Shown in pieces: positions 1 through 13,599 of a stretch of 64,000 nt of DNA (position 1 is its first letter; the number at the start of each line of letters is the position of its first letter). The notes beneath the pieces are model-generated. The model ran no database searches, was not told the origin of the DNA, and saw only the letters and a list, made by a program, of their open reading frames with translations. This stretch comes from Triops longicaudatus (lineage: Eukaryota > Arthropoda > Branchiopoda > Notostraca > Triopsidae). A program made the translations under genes and the position numbers. The stretch covers positions 62,001 through 126,000 of the forward strand of contig JAGQDJ010000286.1 in assembly GCA_022885665.1 (NCBI GenBank). The letters are read 5' to 3'.

Positions 1-518
1 TGAACTTGAATATGATGTAACCCAGCCTACTTATCCATTTTATTGCTATCTGCCACAATATGCCATCTCTTGGAGATGGTAAGCCCGAACAAACAGTGAA
101 ATAATGTCTAGAACAATTACTCGGCTACGATGAAAGTTGTCTAAACAAAATAGCGCACACCGAGCTACCCTTCCGAAGAAGCCGAAGGACGTGTGGATAA
201 ATAGCGGTCAGATTGACTGGCTCCCAGCAGCAAATTTGCGAATGTAGGAAAAACCTGTTCAATAGTGAACAAGAATATCCAATGACCCCAATTGAAGCCA
301 AGGATTGTTCGTATTGTAGAATACTCTCTCCTTGTTCAACACGTAAAACATCTGTTTGATGGTTGTTATACGTTATATAAGATACTTTAAATGTTAGTAC
401 TGAAGAAACGAGAGAATATATTTGATGTGCATAAAGTGTACGTTTCATGGTGTTTGATGTCATAGTACCAGTAACTGAAACGTCTTTTGACAAAAATATT
501 TTTGTATTGAAAATAACC
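1..518. other. intergenic, no gene seen
   Basis: AT-rich sequence downstream of the glycine-rich gene. Open frames here begin at non-ATG codons, are short, and show no recognisable motif. I see no RNA gene or repeat. Confidence 0.5.
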
Positions 519-524
519 TTTATT
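519..524 (-). terminator. poly(A) signal of the glycine-rich gene
   Basis: AATAAA on the minus strand, about 100 bases downstream of the stop codon at 622-624. This is the expected position for 3' end formation of that transcript. Confidence 0.55.
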
Positions 525-621
525 TATGGACACAAAGGGAGTCCTGGGAAAGGTACAGTATCATGCCAGCAGTTGTGTGAAAAAGTCGTAGCCGATCGGG
601 TGCCAGCCCGCCGAAAACCTC

Positions 622-1916
622 TTAGCGACCATAGCCGGACGAAGCGCCACCTCCGACGTACACCGGAGCAGAGTAAGTTGGGACGGGAACAGCGCCGCCA
701 TAGGTAGGTTTAGCAGGGGCAGCACCGTATACAGGAGTAGCATAAGCTGCTCCACCGTAGGTACCGCCGCTGACAAGACTGCCGTGTCCGCCACCATAAC
801 TGCCTCCGATAGCTCCACCGTGGCCGCCACCGTATCCACCTCCAATAGCTCCACCATGACCGCCGTGAGCGCCACCGTATCCACCTCCGATAGCTCCACC
901 GTGTCCACCGATAGCTCCACCATGGCCGCCGCCGTATCCACCTCCGATAGCTCCACCATGGCCGCCGCCGTATCCACCTCCGATAGCTCCACCGTGGCCG
1001 CCGCCGTATCCACCTCCAATAGCTCCACCATGGCTGCCACCGTATCCACCTCCAATAGCTCCACCATGGCCGCCGTGAGCGCCACCGTATCCACCTCCGA
1101 TAGCTCCACCGTGTCCACCGATAGCTCCACCATGACCGCCGCCGTATCCACCTCCAATAGCTCCACCATGACCGCCATGGCCGCCACCATAACCGCCTCC
1201 AATAGCTCCACCGTGTCCACCAATGGCACCTCCATGACCGCCTCCGTAGCCTCCGCCGATAGCTCCGCCATGGCCGCCACCATATCCACCTCCAATTGCA
1301 CCTCCGTGGCCACCACCGTATCCGCCTCCAATGGCGGCACCATGGCCGCCGCCGTAGCCTCCACCAATGCCTCCTTTACCTCCGTGGCCACCGCCGATTC
1401 CTACGCTTCCGTAGGCGGGCGCGTAGCTACTACCACCACCAAGTCCCACTCCTCCTGCATGGCCGCCTCCATAGCCGCCTCCACCGATTCCTCCTCCAAT
1501 GCCTGCACCATAGGCACTTCCTGTGTCAAAGCTGTCAACAGCACCTCCATAGCTTGCTGTAGGAAAATATATATGCCGTTTAGTGATTACTTCGGCCTTG
1601 ATTTGTTAGCAATAAAGAAAAATACGTGGAATATTGCACATAAATTGACAAGTGGAAACTTACGAGATCGTTTGGTATTTTTATCCGCGGAGGTTTGTCC
1701 GAGGAAGGCGCAAAGCACCACAACTGATGCTATCTGTAAAAGAAATATTAAAGCTAATTTTTTTACACTTTCCATTAAAGCTGTAATTTTCAGCATTTCA
1801 TCTACAAAATGGAGACTTAGAGTGTTTAAACTAGTCAAGAACTTCAAATACAAATCTTTCAAAAACAGAAAGGCTTCACGTTGAATATTTAAGAAAATTA
1901 CCTGAAATGCCTTCAT
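622..1916 (-). CDS. secreted glycine-rich repeat protein (cuticle/structural-like)
   Basis: I join three coding exons on the minus strand: 1902-1916 (MKAFQ), 1664-1733 and 622-1556, with consensus GT/AG borders and matching phases (0, then 1), giving 339 residues. The first two exons form a signal peptide ending near LGQTSA. The mature chain starts DKNTKRS-PSYGG and is dominated by a roughly 12-residue motif of the type GGGYGGGHGGAI, repeated many times. It ends in a less regular tail (PTYGGAVPVPTYSAPVY...SSGYGR). Such Gly-Tyr-His proteins are typical of arthropod cuticle and other extracellular matrices; the exact role is inference. The tail VPTY.AP...SSGYGR is shared with the gene at 11.0-13.5 kb, so the two are probably related. 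An alternative start in the second exon frame (ATG at 1775) would need intron retention and is less attractive than the three-exon model. Confidence 0.8.
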
Positions 1917-2044
1917 CTTTACACACACACTTCACACTTATGCAAGGGCTTGTATGGGACTTGCAGTTTTTCTCCTTATTCTGCGAATGTTTGCTTTTGG
2001 ATGGCTGAGGGTGTTCTGGCTTGCTTTACCCTTTCGCGAAGCGA

Positions 2045-2052
2045 CTTTTATA
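2045..2052 (-). promoter_or_regulatory. TATA box of the glycine-rich gene
   Basis: TATAAAAG on the minus strand, about 130 bases before the start codon at 1916. The spacing resembles that of the TATA boxes of the two related genes at 10904 and 41911. Confidence 0.55.
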
Positions 2053-2059
2053 CCAAAAT

Positions 2060-5000
2060 CGTCGGCCATTACAAAAATACGACGATAGGAGAGAAAGTGT
2101 AACACTGTTTTGTTTTAACGTTTTGTTGTGGTCAGAGAAGGCAGGGAAAGGGGGAATTCTTCATTCTTGTGGTAGGGGAGTCGGACACCTTCTAAGGCGG
2201 AAGATGCCTATGCTACAGTTCACATCACGCCAAAGGGTTTTTCTTTATGAGAACAAAAGCTTCCACTAGCTTTTCTGAAGGCACCCACGTAAAATAATCG
2301 TTGCTATCATCACCAACAAAAATACCGTCGAGAGAAAGGTGCAGATTAGGCTTGCTTTTTAGACTTTATCGTTTCCTTCATTTCATTTTCGCTACGGTCC
2401 TAGAACAAGGTAAAAACTTGAGAATAAGGAGATCAGACATCCCCCGTAGCGGGCCAAGAAGCTAGTTCTCTTTCAGGTTTCCCTGAACTGGATAAGGTGC
2501 AAAATATGGGTCAATTTTGCACTTCCTGCAAATAAGTCAGTATGTTGAGGGTAACCAGTTAAGAAAAAGCCATTTCTCTACCACGCTTGAGGTAAGTACT
2601 TGTAGTACAACAGTCCAGTAGCATGTGGGGCATAAAGATATGTAAAATTAATCAAACCACTTTTCTTAACAAATACAGGAAATTAAAAAAGAAACTGTCC
2701 CAAAAAGATTCAAGGAAGAGAAAATGGAGTTTGATGGTGAGTCTTCTCACCTAAAGCGCCTACACTTTGAAACCTTTGGGAACATCGAACCCGGGAATGC
2801 AGTGAAAGTGGACAGTGCGAGTTTGTACCGGTCTTTCTCCCCGGTGAGGGAAAAGCGAAGCTAATATTAGAAACACTGGTCCCTGACAGACATGTTATAA
2901 GGCAAGCACCAAGTGCAAAAATATCTCTTAACACAGTGCATCGCAGGGTGGCATGCGTTCTGGTGTGAACAACGGTGCGAAATACCTGATTGAGATTTTT
3001 TCCCATCTTTCATCATTCATCTTTCTCATCCGAACTTTAGTGTAATGATAGTTCTGGCTTGTTAAGTTTGATTCTATTCAACGTCCTCTACCTCACAAGT
3101 CTAAGGCTGAATTTTTCCATTAGCTACTCTAGCAACCCAAATTAAAATCTGACATTCAAAATATCGTCGAAATTGCTAAAATCTCATTGCGAAAATAATC
3201 TCAACTTAAATAAAGCAAATCGACAATCGAGTGGCAACATTTCTTAATGTACATCCCAAGAATGAAATTTCTTTTGGGTATAGCGTACTCTGAGTATGAG
3301 AAAGAATAAATAAATTTAATTTGCAAAAATATGAATATTATAAAATAAAAAAGTATTTATAGAGCAATAGTTATATAAAATTGTAATTTGCATTGCACAA
3401 AGCGTACCGTTAAGTTGGTCATTAGAAAATTGATCTGTAGGTACAGCCCTGAGAATGTGTTTGATAATGTTGGCTGGAAATCTAAAACGTTCTGCTACAG
3501 TGGAAATGGAAGGTAACACACTACTGAATATCACCTTTAGGTAAGTAAACAATAAGACGCAATTCTAAAAAAAAATTAAAGGAAACGAAAATAAATGTAA
3601 AGCTTTGTTAAAACTCCAATGCAGCAAAAATCGTCGAAAAACGTATTTATGCTATCCTGAAGGTATATTTGGCGGTTCACAGCCGATATTTCTAAGAAAC
3701 CTTAATATTTAGCTACCTTGAAAGAGAAGGTAACATTTTTTTTTCTGAACACCTAGTCGTTTAAATACTCTTCATTCACGTTGTTTTCCAGTTAGTTAGG
3801 ATAAAACGAAAAGATTCTGACTTTCTCTTGCCACATGATTAATACTGGAAGACCCGTTAAGCCCTTGCATGGATATTAATGTGTACTTATTAAATTCATA
3901 GCGGAGTTCTATTGAGGGTATTCCAAAAATGTAAGTGAAATGCTAGAATACCTTTGTACATATTTATTGCAACAATTCAACTTTTAATGACGACGATACC
4001 GATCATGCACTGCTGTTGTGCTCAAACATTTTGTTTACGAAGAACAGATTAGGAAATTTATTTAACAGGAAATCTTCCTCGTTATGATCTTTGACGTCAT
4101 ACCCGTGCAAACGACACGCACATGAACCAACCCGTTCGTGGTATGTATCCACCAGGTTCACGGGGGCTCGGATCGACCTGAGATTTGTATAGGCGACCGG
4201 GGACACATAAGTATCGAAGCATTAAAGGGCATGCGAAATGGAAAGTTTTCGTGTTTGTCTATCCCTTTCTTTTTACTAATTCACCTACATCCCACCAGGG
4301 CGCAAGCGTCTTTGTTTCGGTCAATACTTCCCCACAAAGTTCCTTTGCCATCAACACAGGTGTAGCAAACCGTTCCACCTCTCTTGAACGCACAAGCAGA
4401 CATAAGTACAAAACTACCTTGTTGACTAAACAGTAGTTCGAAGATCTGGCGTAATTCCAAAGTCCCACATTATCTGTCGTTAATAGTAACAAGCCTAAAT
4501 AGGTGCACGCAAAATATCCGCCGATCGTATGTCATCAAACTTTTCAGACTTGAAGGCAATTGATTGTCATCACAAAAGATAACTTTTTAAGAGATTTCTA
4601 AGGATTTTTTCACCATTATCACTTCTATTTTTCAAACTCAGGAGCCAAAACGAAAGTAAATTAATAGAGAAAGCGTGTCGCCGTCTTTTCCTTTCTTACC
4701 ACATTGGAATGTATTCAAGACATATGTTTACACAAAATTGCAGTTTGCGATTTCTAGTTCTTGATGCAAACACTAAAGGAAAACAAGTTTGCTTTGTTTG
4801 TCGTATTTTTTAATTGTAAAATATTGACTATGACACATTGGCAAAGCGATAAATGACGCCATTCTTCATGCTGTACTGTGCAAGAGAGTCAAATTCTTGC
4901 CACCGTTACACACGCACTTTCCGCATTCGTATGGCAAATGACCTAGTTCATCGCACAGGGTGCGTAAAATAACTCTTTGCGGTTATGAACGAAAAGTTTT

Positions 5001-8000
5001 CCCTAAAAGACAGTCATGTGCAACTTTCCAATAGACTCTCAGACTCTCAGTTACTCTCGAAATGTCTTCATTAACGCAGACATGGAAAAACTCCTAAGGG
5101 ACCAATCTTAATGTACCCTATTCATGCACATGCAATGTAACATTTGCTTCTAGACAACGTTAGACAGAAGGGACATCTTACGAAAATTTCGTGGGAAAAT
5201 GTGCAAACTAAAGCTATTGGCTTGCAAAATCCTTTCCTGTCTCCTCCTTTCGAACCGGGGTGTTTACAACGAAAGTGATTCTAAACTACAGCGTCGCTAC
5301 TTCCGTGGTTGCCTGCCGTAGAACAAGAGGAGTCCTACCCGTTAGCACACTAATCACTGGACTTAACCGCATTTCCATTAAAGACAAAGTTTCGATAAAG
5401 TTCAATGCAAGTCAAAGAGCAAAGCAACATGCAGCTTTACAAAATGTTGCAGGAAGACAGCTGCTAATTGGTAGTAAGACAAGTAGCAGCCCAAATTTTT
5501 TTTTTGAGCATGCATAATTCAAATGATTCACTTTGTTAGCTTTCGCTCAGAATTTTTCCATTTCTGACGGATTTTGTGAACAGTTATTTACAATGAAGTT
5601 TAGTAATAGAGTTTTATTTCAATTTTTAAGAGAAGTGAAAGAAGGGGGTAAACCCTGACAGACTTGCGAGTTACTTCGATAGTGCTTACTGCAGACCAGA
5701 GGCACAACTCCGCTGTTGGCAACTGGTCAGGAAAATGTAGGAGTTTTCTTTGCCCAAACCGACTAGAACTAGCTGTTCGCCGGAGGCTGACATTAAATAA
5801 AACTTTTACGTTCAAGCAAGCTGACTCAGTCCGCAAAACTTGGATTTCACTTTCGCACTAGCGTCTTCGTTCACATTTGTGCGTATTTATCGCTCAGCGT
5901 AAAGAGCACTCTTCACCACGTACCTTTTTAATCAGACAACTAAATTTCCGAAACCTTTTTTATGGTAAACGTACAATCAATACGGTATAAAACTTAAATA
6001 AAACAAATGCCACAAAATTTTCTCGTCGTCCAACGAAAATCGAAAAGAAGCACAAGCGTCTGGTTTCCGTAAATCTGTTCGTGCATTCAGAATATCTCAC
6101 CTAGGTGTCTTTGTGTACTAACGAGTGGAAAATCTACTAGAGACCTACAGAAATGAAGATCCAAATTATTCTCAGTATTATGAACAAATAACTAGACCCT
6201 GCAATTAGTTGGCGTTCTATACTCGCAACTTCGTCAAATAGGCCTACAGGGTTCACCTGACTGGTACAATTCTCCATAGAAACTAAATAAATTGTACATG
6301 GGTCGTGCTGCACAACCACTAGTAGCTTAATATACACTTAGCAGTTCGACTCCGATCAGTGAAAGTAAAAATATCGCAAAACTCCCTTTTTACTTTACAA
6401 TCTCGTTGACGAAGGCATCATCTCTAACGCCACGAGTCGAGTTCCTGTTGCCTCATTCGTACCATTAATCAATGAGCACATTCTTGTCTTAGATGAGATA
6501 TTGTGTCGCGATAAAGCGGAGGACAGAAACGAAACTTCAAGGTGACGCACGTTTCCATAATTCGCCTGTCGAATTGGCGAATGATGTTTAAATGTCACCC
6601 AAATAAGGAAACGAAATAAAACCAACTCCGACAGTTAATTTTTTATCGATCTCCAACTTGCTTTTTATACTGTCCGCAGTGGTGAATCAAAACTTCATGG
6701 AATCACTAAATCCTAAAGAATATTGCGCCTTTATAGGTCCGCTTTTTAGTTGCAGAAAGCGTGTTATTTACTAACGTAGAATATGAGATTAATCATCTAG
6801 GAAACTACGTTTGTTTACACGGTGCTACCTTTTTCACCAAAACCTTTCGCAAGGTGTAAGCCTATACACAAGGCGAGATGCACGATCTGCAGATACTGCA
6901 GGCTTTCCCGATGATCTGTGAATACTTCAAGCTTGCAAATGACTCGACAGTTTATTTTTACGAAAACAATGTAGAGTACTCAATACTTCAGTAAGTCATA
7001 GTTTTACTTCAAAGAAAGTTTTAAGCTGTATTACCTCGGAAACTTATTTGACTTCTTGATAGTAAAACCGACAAAAAATACTCGGGACATACATTCTACT
7101 GTGCATCTCCGTACACACGGGGTGTATTGTAAGGTTTTAATTTGGCGAATACATATATATCATGGTTTACGCTTCGCAGGTATTATCTGGTTACAAACGG
7201 ACCGTCCGAACAGAGAGACCCTTGCACAACCGTCTACGGATCAACTGACGATGTTACAGAAGAGTGAACCACATTTCACTACTGGTCATTGCGATGAACG
7301 TTGGGAAAGGACTGAAGGTCGTAGATGGCACTGCAGGCGTTTCAGAGAAGTCAGCTTAGTTTAGCAAACCGGTGTGTTGCGATAGAGTGGTAGCTTTCAT
7401 GGTTTCATAACAGGACTGCTTGGCGAGTATCAACAACCGAGTATGTTAAGAGATCAGTAGGCAGCTGACAACGTTGAAGAACGACTGGTAGTGTAAGCTC
7501 GGCGTTTCGTAACAACCTCCTGAATGCGCATCACTGGGTTCGTTACGCAATTCTTGGATTTGGCCTCAGTGCTTTGCACTTTCACTGTCAGCGAACAAAG
7601 GAGCAAATGGCTCGTGTTACTCCCTTTTCTTTTGTTTTAGGGTGCCGTATAGAGGAAACCGTAAGATCGTGCATATTAAGGTCATGGAGCGAGCATTTTC
7701 ACGTTCAAGTTTTTAATTTTAGTCGTGTTAAGGAAGAGAAAGGGTGCACAGGAGTTATCATAATTTCCATACCACGACAAGACATGTAATTGCCTACTTC
7801 CTGTTCTGAATGTTTACGAAAGGATCCATATGACGTTATTGGCTATATGACAGCATTGTAAGTGTAACGGTCGTGTTTCTAAATATATCCGTTCTTGTCT
7901 AGTAACTAACTAGTTTGCAATGAAGCTAGAACAACAGTCTATTGCAAAGTTGTCGCAATTCGCGCTAAACAAACTTTGGCAAATACTATACACACAAACA

Positions 8001-10890
8001 TTGAAACACGAAACTTTGGAATCGGAAAATGAATCCTACTGAGTAAAAGACTGAAGAAGGCTTTCTCGAATTGTTTTCGCCTTTTAGTTACATAATGGCG
8101 TTTCTTAAGGCTATAAACTCTAAGGGAAAAGAACCGTGACCTATTGATTATAATTTGCATGTTTAATATTTGTGCGTTGAACGAAAACTATTCCTGAGAA
8201 CTTGGGCCATTAAAGTTCGTAACAATTTCCGAAATAAGAGTTGCACGATTCGCCTTGATTTATATCACGACTACCAAACTGCACCATTACAAACCAGCAA
8301 AGGCTCAAAAGTGTACGTACCATTGAAGTCCCCCAGAAAGATGCACGAGTTTAACCCGCAAGGACAACAAAGGTAAGTAAAAGCTTCCCAAAGGTGAACA
8401 TTCTACATGACTGCCAGTCACCACTTTCACTTTGCTTGAGTGTACCCAGCCCCAAAAAATCCCCAAGTCCCGGGCCGTTACAAAAGGTTGTTCTCTTATA
8501 GTTTCAGATCTGGACGTGCTATCTGAGGAAGCCGTAATTTCGGCGACATTCAACAAAAAAGAAGCTTTGGTCTCGAGGATGAGACAGCAAAGTTTCTCTT
8601 TACGCACCTTTTATGTGACCCACACAGCAAGTTCTCGCTTATTTTCTTTACAAATGCAATGCCAGCTCACTAGCCCTTAGAAATCCAATGAAATTACAAT
8701 ACAATACGTTCCAATTCTCAAACTGACTTTTCTGTATCAACTCATCTTGCTAATCACCTCACGCTGCACCGTGGTTCGCTGGGCACAAATTTAGTGCCTA
8801 ATGCTGAAACAGTGCCCACGTTTCACACGCCGTTTCCTAATACAGTCTCTTCGCATTAGAAACATATCAAACGATCAATGCGACGGCGGAACGAGACATG
8901 ATCCGCTTTCCCTAAGCAACTGGTACGCTATGCTCAGTCAAAGTCAAAGTTTTTCTTCACTTGCCTTTGTTTTCCGGGCGTCTTTTTTTTACTATTTATA
9001 TGCGCTAACCTCCATTAGATTTCAAATATATCACACTAGTCATTCCTACTTTCTCGCATGCTGCATCCCAGGTCCACTGGTCCTTCATATCCATGCTTGA
9101 CTGTCAATTAACCATGGGAATAGTCATTAGGGCTGAAAAGATACCAGGCCCAACCGCACCGAGGCGTAAAAGATAACCTGGCGGTTGAGTCCCTTATGTT
9201 CCATACAAGCATAAGCCACAACGGTTTACGTAAGGGAATGGGGCCACAGAATCAACACTGTTTTGGTGTCAAGGATATTTTCGGCGTATGAAAAAATCTT
9301 AAAGGAAGGGTAAGATAATTAAACGGAGGGAAGGATGGTTATAGGTGAATTCTTTTTCGAATGAATAACCCAAGCTTTTCTTTACCTTCTTGAGACAGGA
9401 AAAGGCTAAATCATACCGCTTACAGCACGGGATGAAGGTAAAGCTTGGCGTATTCAAGCTTCAGGAGAAAGATGTTACCACGGAGGTTGTTTTTCTTGGC
9501 GCATCCTTTCCTAAAATGAAGCTTGCACGAGGTGAAAGTTATTCATGAGCCCTAGAAGAGTTGACGAGCTGAACGACTACGCTTTTCCTCGAGGTTATGC
9601 CAATTTATGATGTTGAAAGATAGCGATTAATCAAATTAAGCATTAAACTGACGCCTGTTAAGTGACATAAAAAACTGTTGGATGCGTTATGCACGGTTTA
9701 CTTTCGCGTCATTACATCTGCTTATAAACCGTAGTACAGAATCACAGCAAGTTTATGGTTTCAAATACTTTACTTCACAACGACACCACACTTTTGGAGT
9801 TGTTAATGGCAATGCAAACTCTCACGCAGTTAATGCTCACATCCTCATGAGAAAGTTGCGATTCTAACTTGTCATACTATCCATACGAGTAACGTAAGTG
9901 AAAGCTCCACATGAGCCCTGAGAAACCTTTTGATGGACGGGAAGTAAACCTACCTTTGTTATTGTTTCTCTGGTTATTGCGTAAGACTTTTAATAAACGC
10001 AAAGCACTTTCGTAACCCGTGTATCCAGTCATTTTTTCTTTTCCTTTTTTGTTTGTTCCTCATCATGTTAAAACTCTATCGTTCTGTTGAACAGCAACTA
10101 ATAAGCATAAAAAGATTCTCCAAAATTCGGTAGTCCCGTGAAGATGGCAGACCGTAGATATCGAATCCGAAACCAAGGGGTGGTTTCCCTTGACCTACTA
10201 AGGTAGGGGAGGAAAGGAACAGAAATAGGCTAAAAATAACAAATCGCATAATTACACAATTTCACTTTTCAAAATGCTATCTGTTTTGAAAGCATCAGCT
10301 ACATTTTAATGCCGTACTATTGCTTGTGAAGATGACAGCTCAGACGACTGGTATGGTAGTCCCATGTCCAGGAATCCAGAAGGGAAACTTCAAGGGTAGC
10401 TCTTAATGAATTACGAAAATCTCAAGCCACGCATATTATCCACTTGAGTAGTGACTTATTTTTATAATGAAAAATGAAAATAGAAGATAGAGTTTGTTAA
10501 AGAAATGCTGAAATTCTTTCATTTTCTTGAAGTACGCTGTGCACAGAGTATGCGATTATGATAACGGTTAATATTTCGAAAATTTTAACGACGAAGTTGA
10601 ATTACCAAATTATTGCTGTATTAAAGTTCGATTTATTGACTGTTATGAGAAGCGTAACCATAAGTCCAGCGAACGGACTTTCTCCACTCCAACGGCTAAT
10701 TGCTTATACAAGTGTTGAAAGGCACTACTATGAAGCCATACTTCGCATAATGCGTGTGTGCGGCATTTCCCTTCAACTCCACGGAGGAGGCATCCAACAA
10801 CAATAATGCAACCTCTCATGTTCATGGCCTCGAAGCAGAGGATCCTCCCATTGCGTTCTAAAAACTCTCTCTCTTCGTCTTCATACACCT
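2060..10890. other. long intergenic stretch, no gene supported
   Basis: About 8.8 kb of AT-rich sequence. Every open frame is short, most start at non-ATG codons, and none shows a domain, a signal peptide or splice-joined continuation that I can defend. I see no clear tandem repeat, tRNA-like fold or transposon end. Regulatory elements of the flanking repeat-protein genes may lie here but are not recognisable. Confidence 0.45.
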
Positions 10891-10903
10891 GTATTGTTTC
10901 CCC

Positions 10904-10910
10904 TATATAA
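10904..10910 (+). promoter_or_regulatory. TATA box of the Ala/Pro/Gly-rich repeat gene
   Basis: TATATAA, 121 bases before the ATG at 11031, placing a start site near 10935. Confidence 0.55.
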
Positions 10911-11030
10911 GATCCTCGCCTAGGAGCGAAAGAGCACTCTCTCGAACACTTCCAACTCAAACAGCACAAGTTCCTCATTTGTGCTCGCATAGAGTTTAAC
11001 TTTGCAGTGTTTAGGAGGAAATCAACCAAA

Positions 11031-13482
11031 ATGGCATCTCGACGTACAGTAAGTGATACTTCATGCTTGGCTTTTCGCCAACAGTGTTGACCGGAATATT
11101 TACGCATTTATTTTCACCACTTCTAGGTCGCCGTAGTGCTGTGTGTCTTGATTGGTTCCGTGTGCGCTGCTCCGAGACGTAAGCTTAAGCGATTTTTTTT
11201 TTATTCTAAGCTGTTCGTTCGAAAAAATTGAAAATATTTAACAATTCGATATAGCTGACGGTCATGGACACGGACACGGTGGTGGTTATGGTGGCGCTGC
11301 AGTATCAGCCTCCAGCGGATCACACGGGGGCGGGCAAGCTCAAGCGTCTTCTTACGGTAGCGAACAAGTGTCAGTGAGCCATGCTTCCTACCAAGCCGCC
11401 CCAGCCCCAGCCCCAGCTCCCGCTAACCAAGGAGGCTATGGCGGCCAGCAACAAGCCTCTTGGTCCGCTCCCAGCGTTTCTGTTCCCCAGGCGCAACCCA
11501 CCTATGGAGTACCTCCTCCCGCTCCCCAACAGTCCGCTGGCTACGGTGCTGGCCCCGCAGCTGCAGGCCCCGTCCAGCAAGGCTATGATGGACCCGCACA
11601 GCAAGATTTCAGCGCTCCTGCTCCAGCCCAACAATCTTATGGTGTTGCCCAAGTTTCCTCCTGGTCTGCTTCTGCTCCAGTTCAACAAGCCGCAGGCTAT
11701 GGAGCTTCCGCTGCTCCTGCTCCCGCACCTCAGTCCAGCTACGGTGCTGCTCCTGCCCCGGCTCCTCAACCTATCTACAGTGCCCCAGCCCCCGCTCCAG
11801 TTGCTCAGGCTAGCTATTCGGCCCCTGCTCCTGCTCCTCAGCCCAGCTACGGTGCTGCTCCTGCCCCGGCTCCTCAACCTACCTACAGTGCCCCAGCCCC
11901 CGCTCCAGTTGCTCAGGCTAGCTATTCGGCCCCTGCTCCTGCTCCTCAGCCCAGCTACGGTGCTGCTTCTGCCCCTGCTCCTCAACCTACCTACAGTGCA
12001 CCAGCTCCTGCTCCAGTTGCTCAGGCTAGCTACTCGGCTCCGGCTCCTGCACCCCAGGCCAGCTATGGTGCGTCCGCTCCCGCTCCTCAGCAAAGCTACT
12101 CGGCTCCTGCCCCAGCTCCTGCCCCAGCTCCTGCTCCTCAACCCAGCTACGGCACTCCTGCTGCTGCCCCAGCTCCGGTTTCCCAGCCTAGTTACGGTGC
12201 TGCACCTGCTACTCAAAGCTATTCGGCCCCTGTTCCTGTCTCGGCTCCTCAACCAACTTACTCCGCACCAGCACCCCAACAATCCTACTCTGCTCCAGCG
12301 CCCGCACCTCAACCCAGCTACGGGGCTCCTGCTGCAGCTGCTGCGCCATCTTACTCTGCCCCTGCTCCAGTTGCTCAAGCCAGCTATTCCGCTCCAGCTC
12401 CTGCTCCTCAACCCAGCTACGGCGCTCCTGCTGCTGCCCCAGCTCCCCAGCCTAGTTATGGTGCTCCCGTTTCTGCTCCTGCTCCTCAGCCTAGCTACGG
12501 TGGTCCAGCTCCCGCGGCTCAACAAAGTTACGCGGCTCCTGCCCCGGCTCCTCAACCAAGCTACAATGCTGCCGCCGCTGCTCCAGCTGCGCAAGCCAGC
12601 TACGGTGCCTCAGCTCCCGCTCCTCAGCCTAGCTATGGTGCCCCTGCTCCTGTAGCTCAGCAGAGCTATTCGGCTCCTGCCCCTGCTCCTCAGCCAAGTT
12701 ACTCGGCCCCTGCTCCGATTGCTCAATCTAGCTATGGTGGCTCTTCCCAACAATCTGGCTACGGTGCTTCGTCTCCCGCACAACAGTCCGCTAGCTACGG
12801 AAGCAGCCAACAATCCTCAGGATACGGCTCATCTCAACAATCTTTGCCTGCTGGTGGTTACGCCTCCGCCCCCGCTGGTGCTTCTTCCCACTCGGCTTCT
12901 GCCAGCTACGGTGGCCAATCCAGCCAAGCCGGAGGTTACGGAGGTCAGTCTAGCCAAGGAGGATACGGTGGCCAAGCCAGCAAAGGTGCCAGCTACGGAG
13001 GTCAATCTAGCCAAGCTGGAGGTTATGGCGGTCAATCTAGCCAAGCTGGAGGCTATGGCGGTCAATCTAGCCAAGCTGGAGGCTATGGCGGTCAATCTAG
13101 CCAAGCTGGAGGTTATGGCGGTCAGTCTAGCCAAGCCGGCGGCTATGGAGGTCAATCTAGCCAAGGCGGATACGGTGGCCAAGCCAGCAAAGGTGCCAGC
13201 TACGGAGGTCAATCTAGCCAAGCTGGAGGTTATGGCGGTCAATCAAGCCAAGGAGGATACGGTGGTCAATCTAGTGGCTCGTCTTACGGTGGCTCCTCTT
13301 CTTACAGCAAACCCGCTGCTAGGCCCTCCGGTGGATATGCCTCTGCCCCAGCTCCCCGACCGAGCTTGAGCTACGGCGCCCCGAAGGCACAATCATCTTC
13401 TTACAGCGTGCCCGTCCCAACTTACACTGCTCCCCGCCCATCTTCATATGGTGGCGCTGTCTCGAGCGGTTATGGACGCTAA
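11031..13482 (+). CDS. secreted Ala/Pro/Ser/Tyr- and Gly/Gln-rich repeat protein (cuticle-like)
   Basis: Three coding exons, 11031-11048 (MASRRT), 11127-11178 and 11255-13482, join in phases 0 and 1 to give 765 residues. Exons 1-2 encode a signal peptide (MASRRT-VAVVLCVLIGSVCA). The mature protein opens with a His/Gly stretch (DGHGHGHGGGYGG). It then has a long region of APAPQPSYGAPAPAP-type repeats, including three consecutive copies of a 36-residue higher-order unit near 11735-12060. Next comes a 10-residue GGYGGQSSQA array at about 12910-13260, and finally the tail PTYTAPRPSSYGG...SSGYGR. Tyr-containing Ala/Pro and Gly repeats with a signal peptide fit an extracellular structural protein such as cuticle; function is inferred from composition only. 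The C-terminal tail matches that of the minus-strand gene at 0.6-1.9 kb, and the N-terminal DGHGHGH matches that of the gene at 42.0 kb. Long open frames on other strands here are shadows of the repeats. Confidence 0.85.
11735..12058 (+). repeat. 108-base higher-order coding repeat, three copies
   Basis: The unit beginning AGCTACGGTGCTGCT recurs at about 11735, 11843 and 11951 with few changes. Each encodes 36 residues made of smaller Ala-Pro-Gln-Tyr motifs. The period is a multiple of three, so copy number can change without shifting the frame. Confidence 0.75.
12910..13265 (+). repeat. 30-base coding minisatellite (GGYGGQSSQA)
   Basis: About ten tandem units of roughly 30 bases encode GGYGGQSSQA and variants. 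A larger block containing QASKGASYGG appears twice (near 12970 and 13180), showing an older duplication of several units. Confidence 0.75.
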
Positions 13483-13584
13483 GCGTACCTAGTTGAGCGG
13501 CTCAAAATAACATACTCAAGGGAACAAAGTACCACATATATTCCCTCGATGAAAATATATTTGTATGTACGATTATATGAATTC

Positions 13585-13590
13585 AATAAA
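13585..13590 (+). terminator. poly(A) signal of the Ala/Pro/Gly-rich gene
   Basis: AATAAA about 100 bases after the stop codon at 13480-13482. Confidence 0.55.
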
Positions 13591-13599
13591 TTTTACGCT

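Noticed and set aside
784..1884. 366-codon plus-strand frame rich in Ser/Thr/Ala
   Set aside because: It is the antisense shadow of the glycine-rich gene's codon repeats and runs across that gene's splice sites.
8170..8376. Frame ending at a good donor (GTAAGT), possible exon
   Set aside because: No partner exon or recognisable motif found; one donor site alone is expected by chance.
11371..13369. Several long frames (up to about 424 codons) in other frames and on the minus strand
   Set aside because: They are shadows of the Ala/Pro/Gly repeats. The chosen frame has the signal peptide, splice joins and TATA box.
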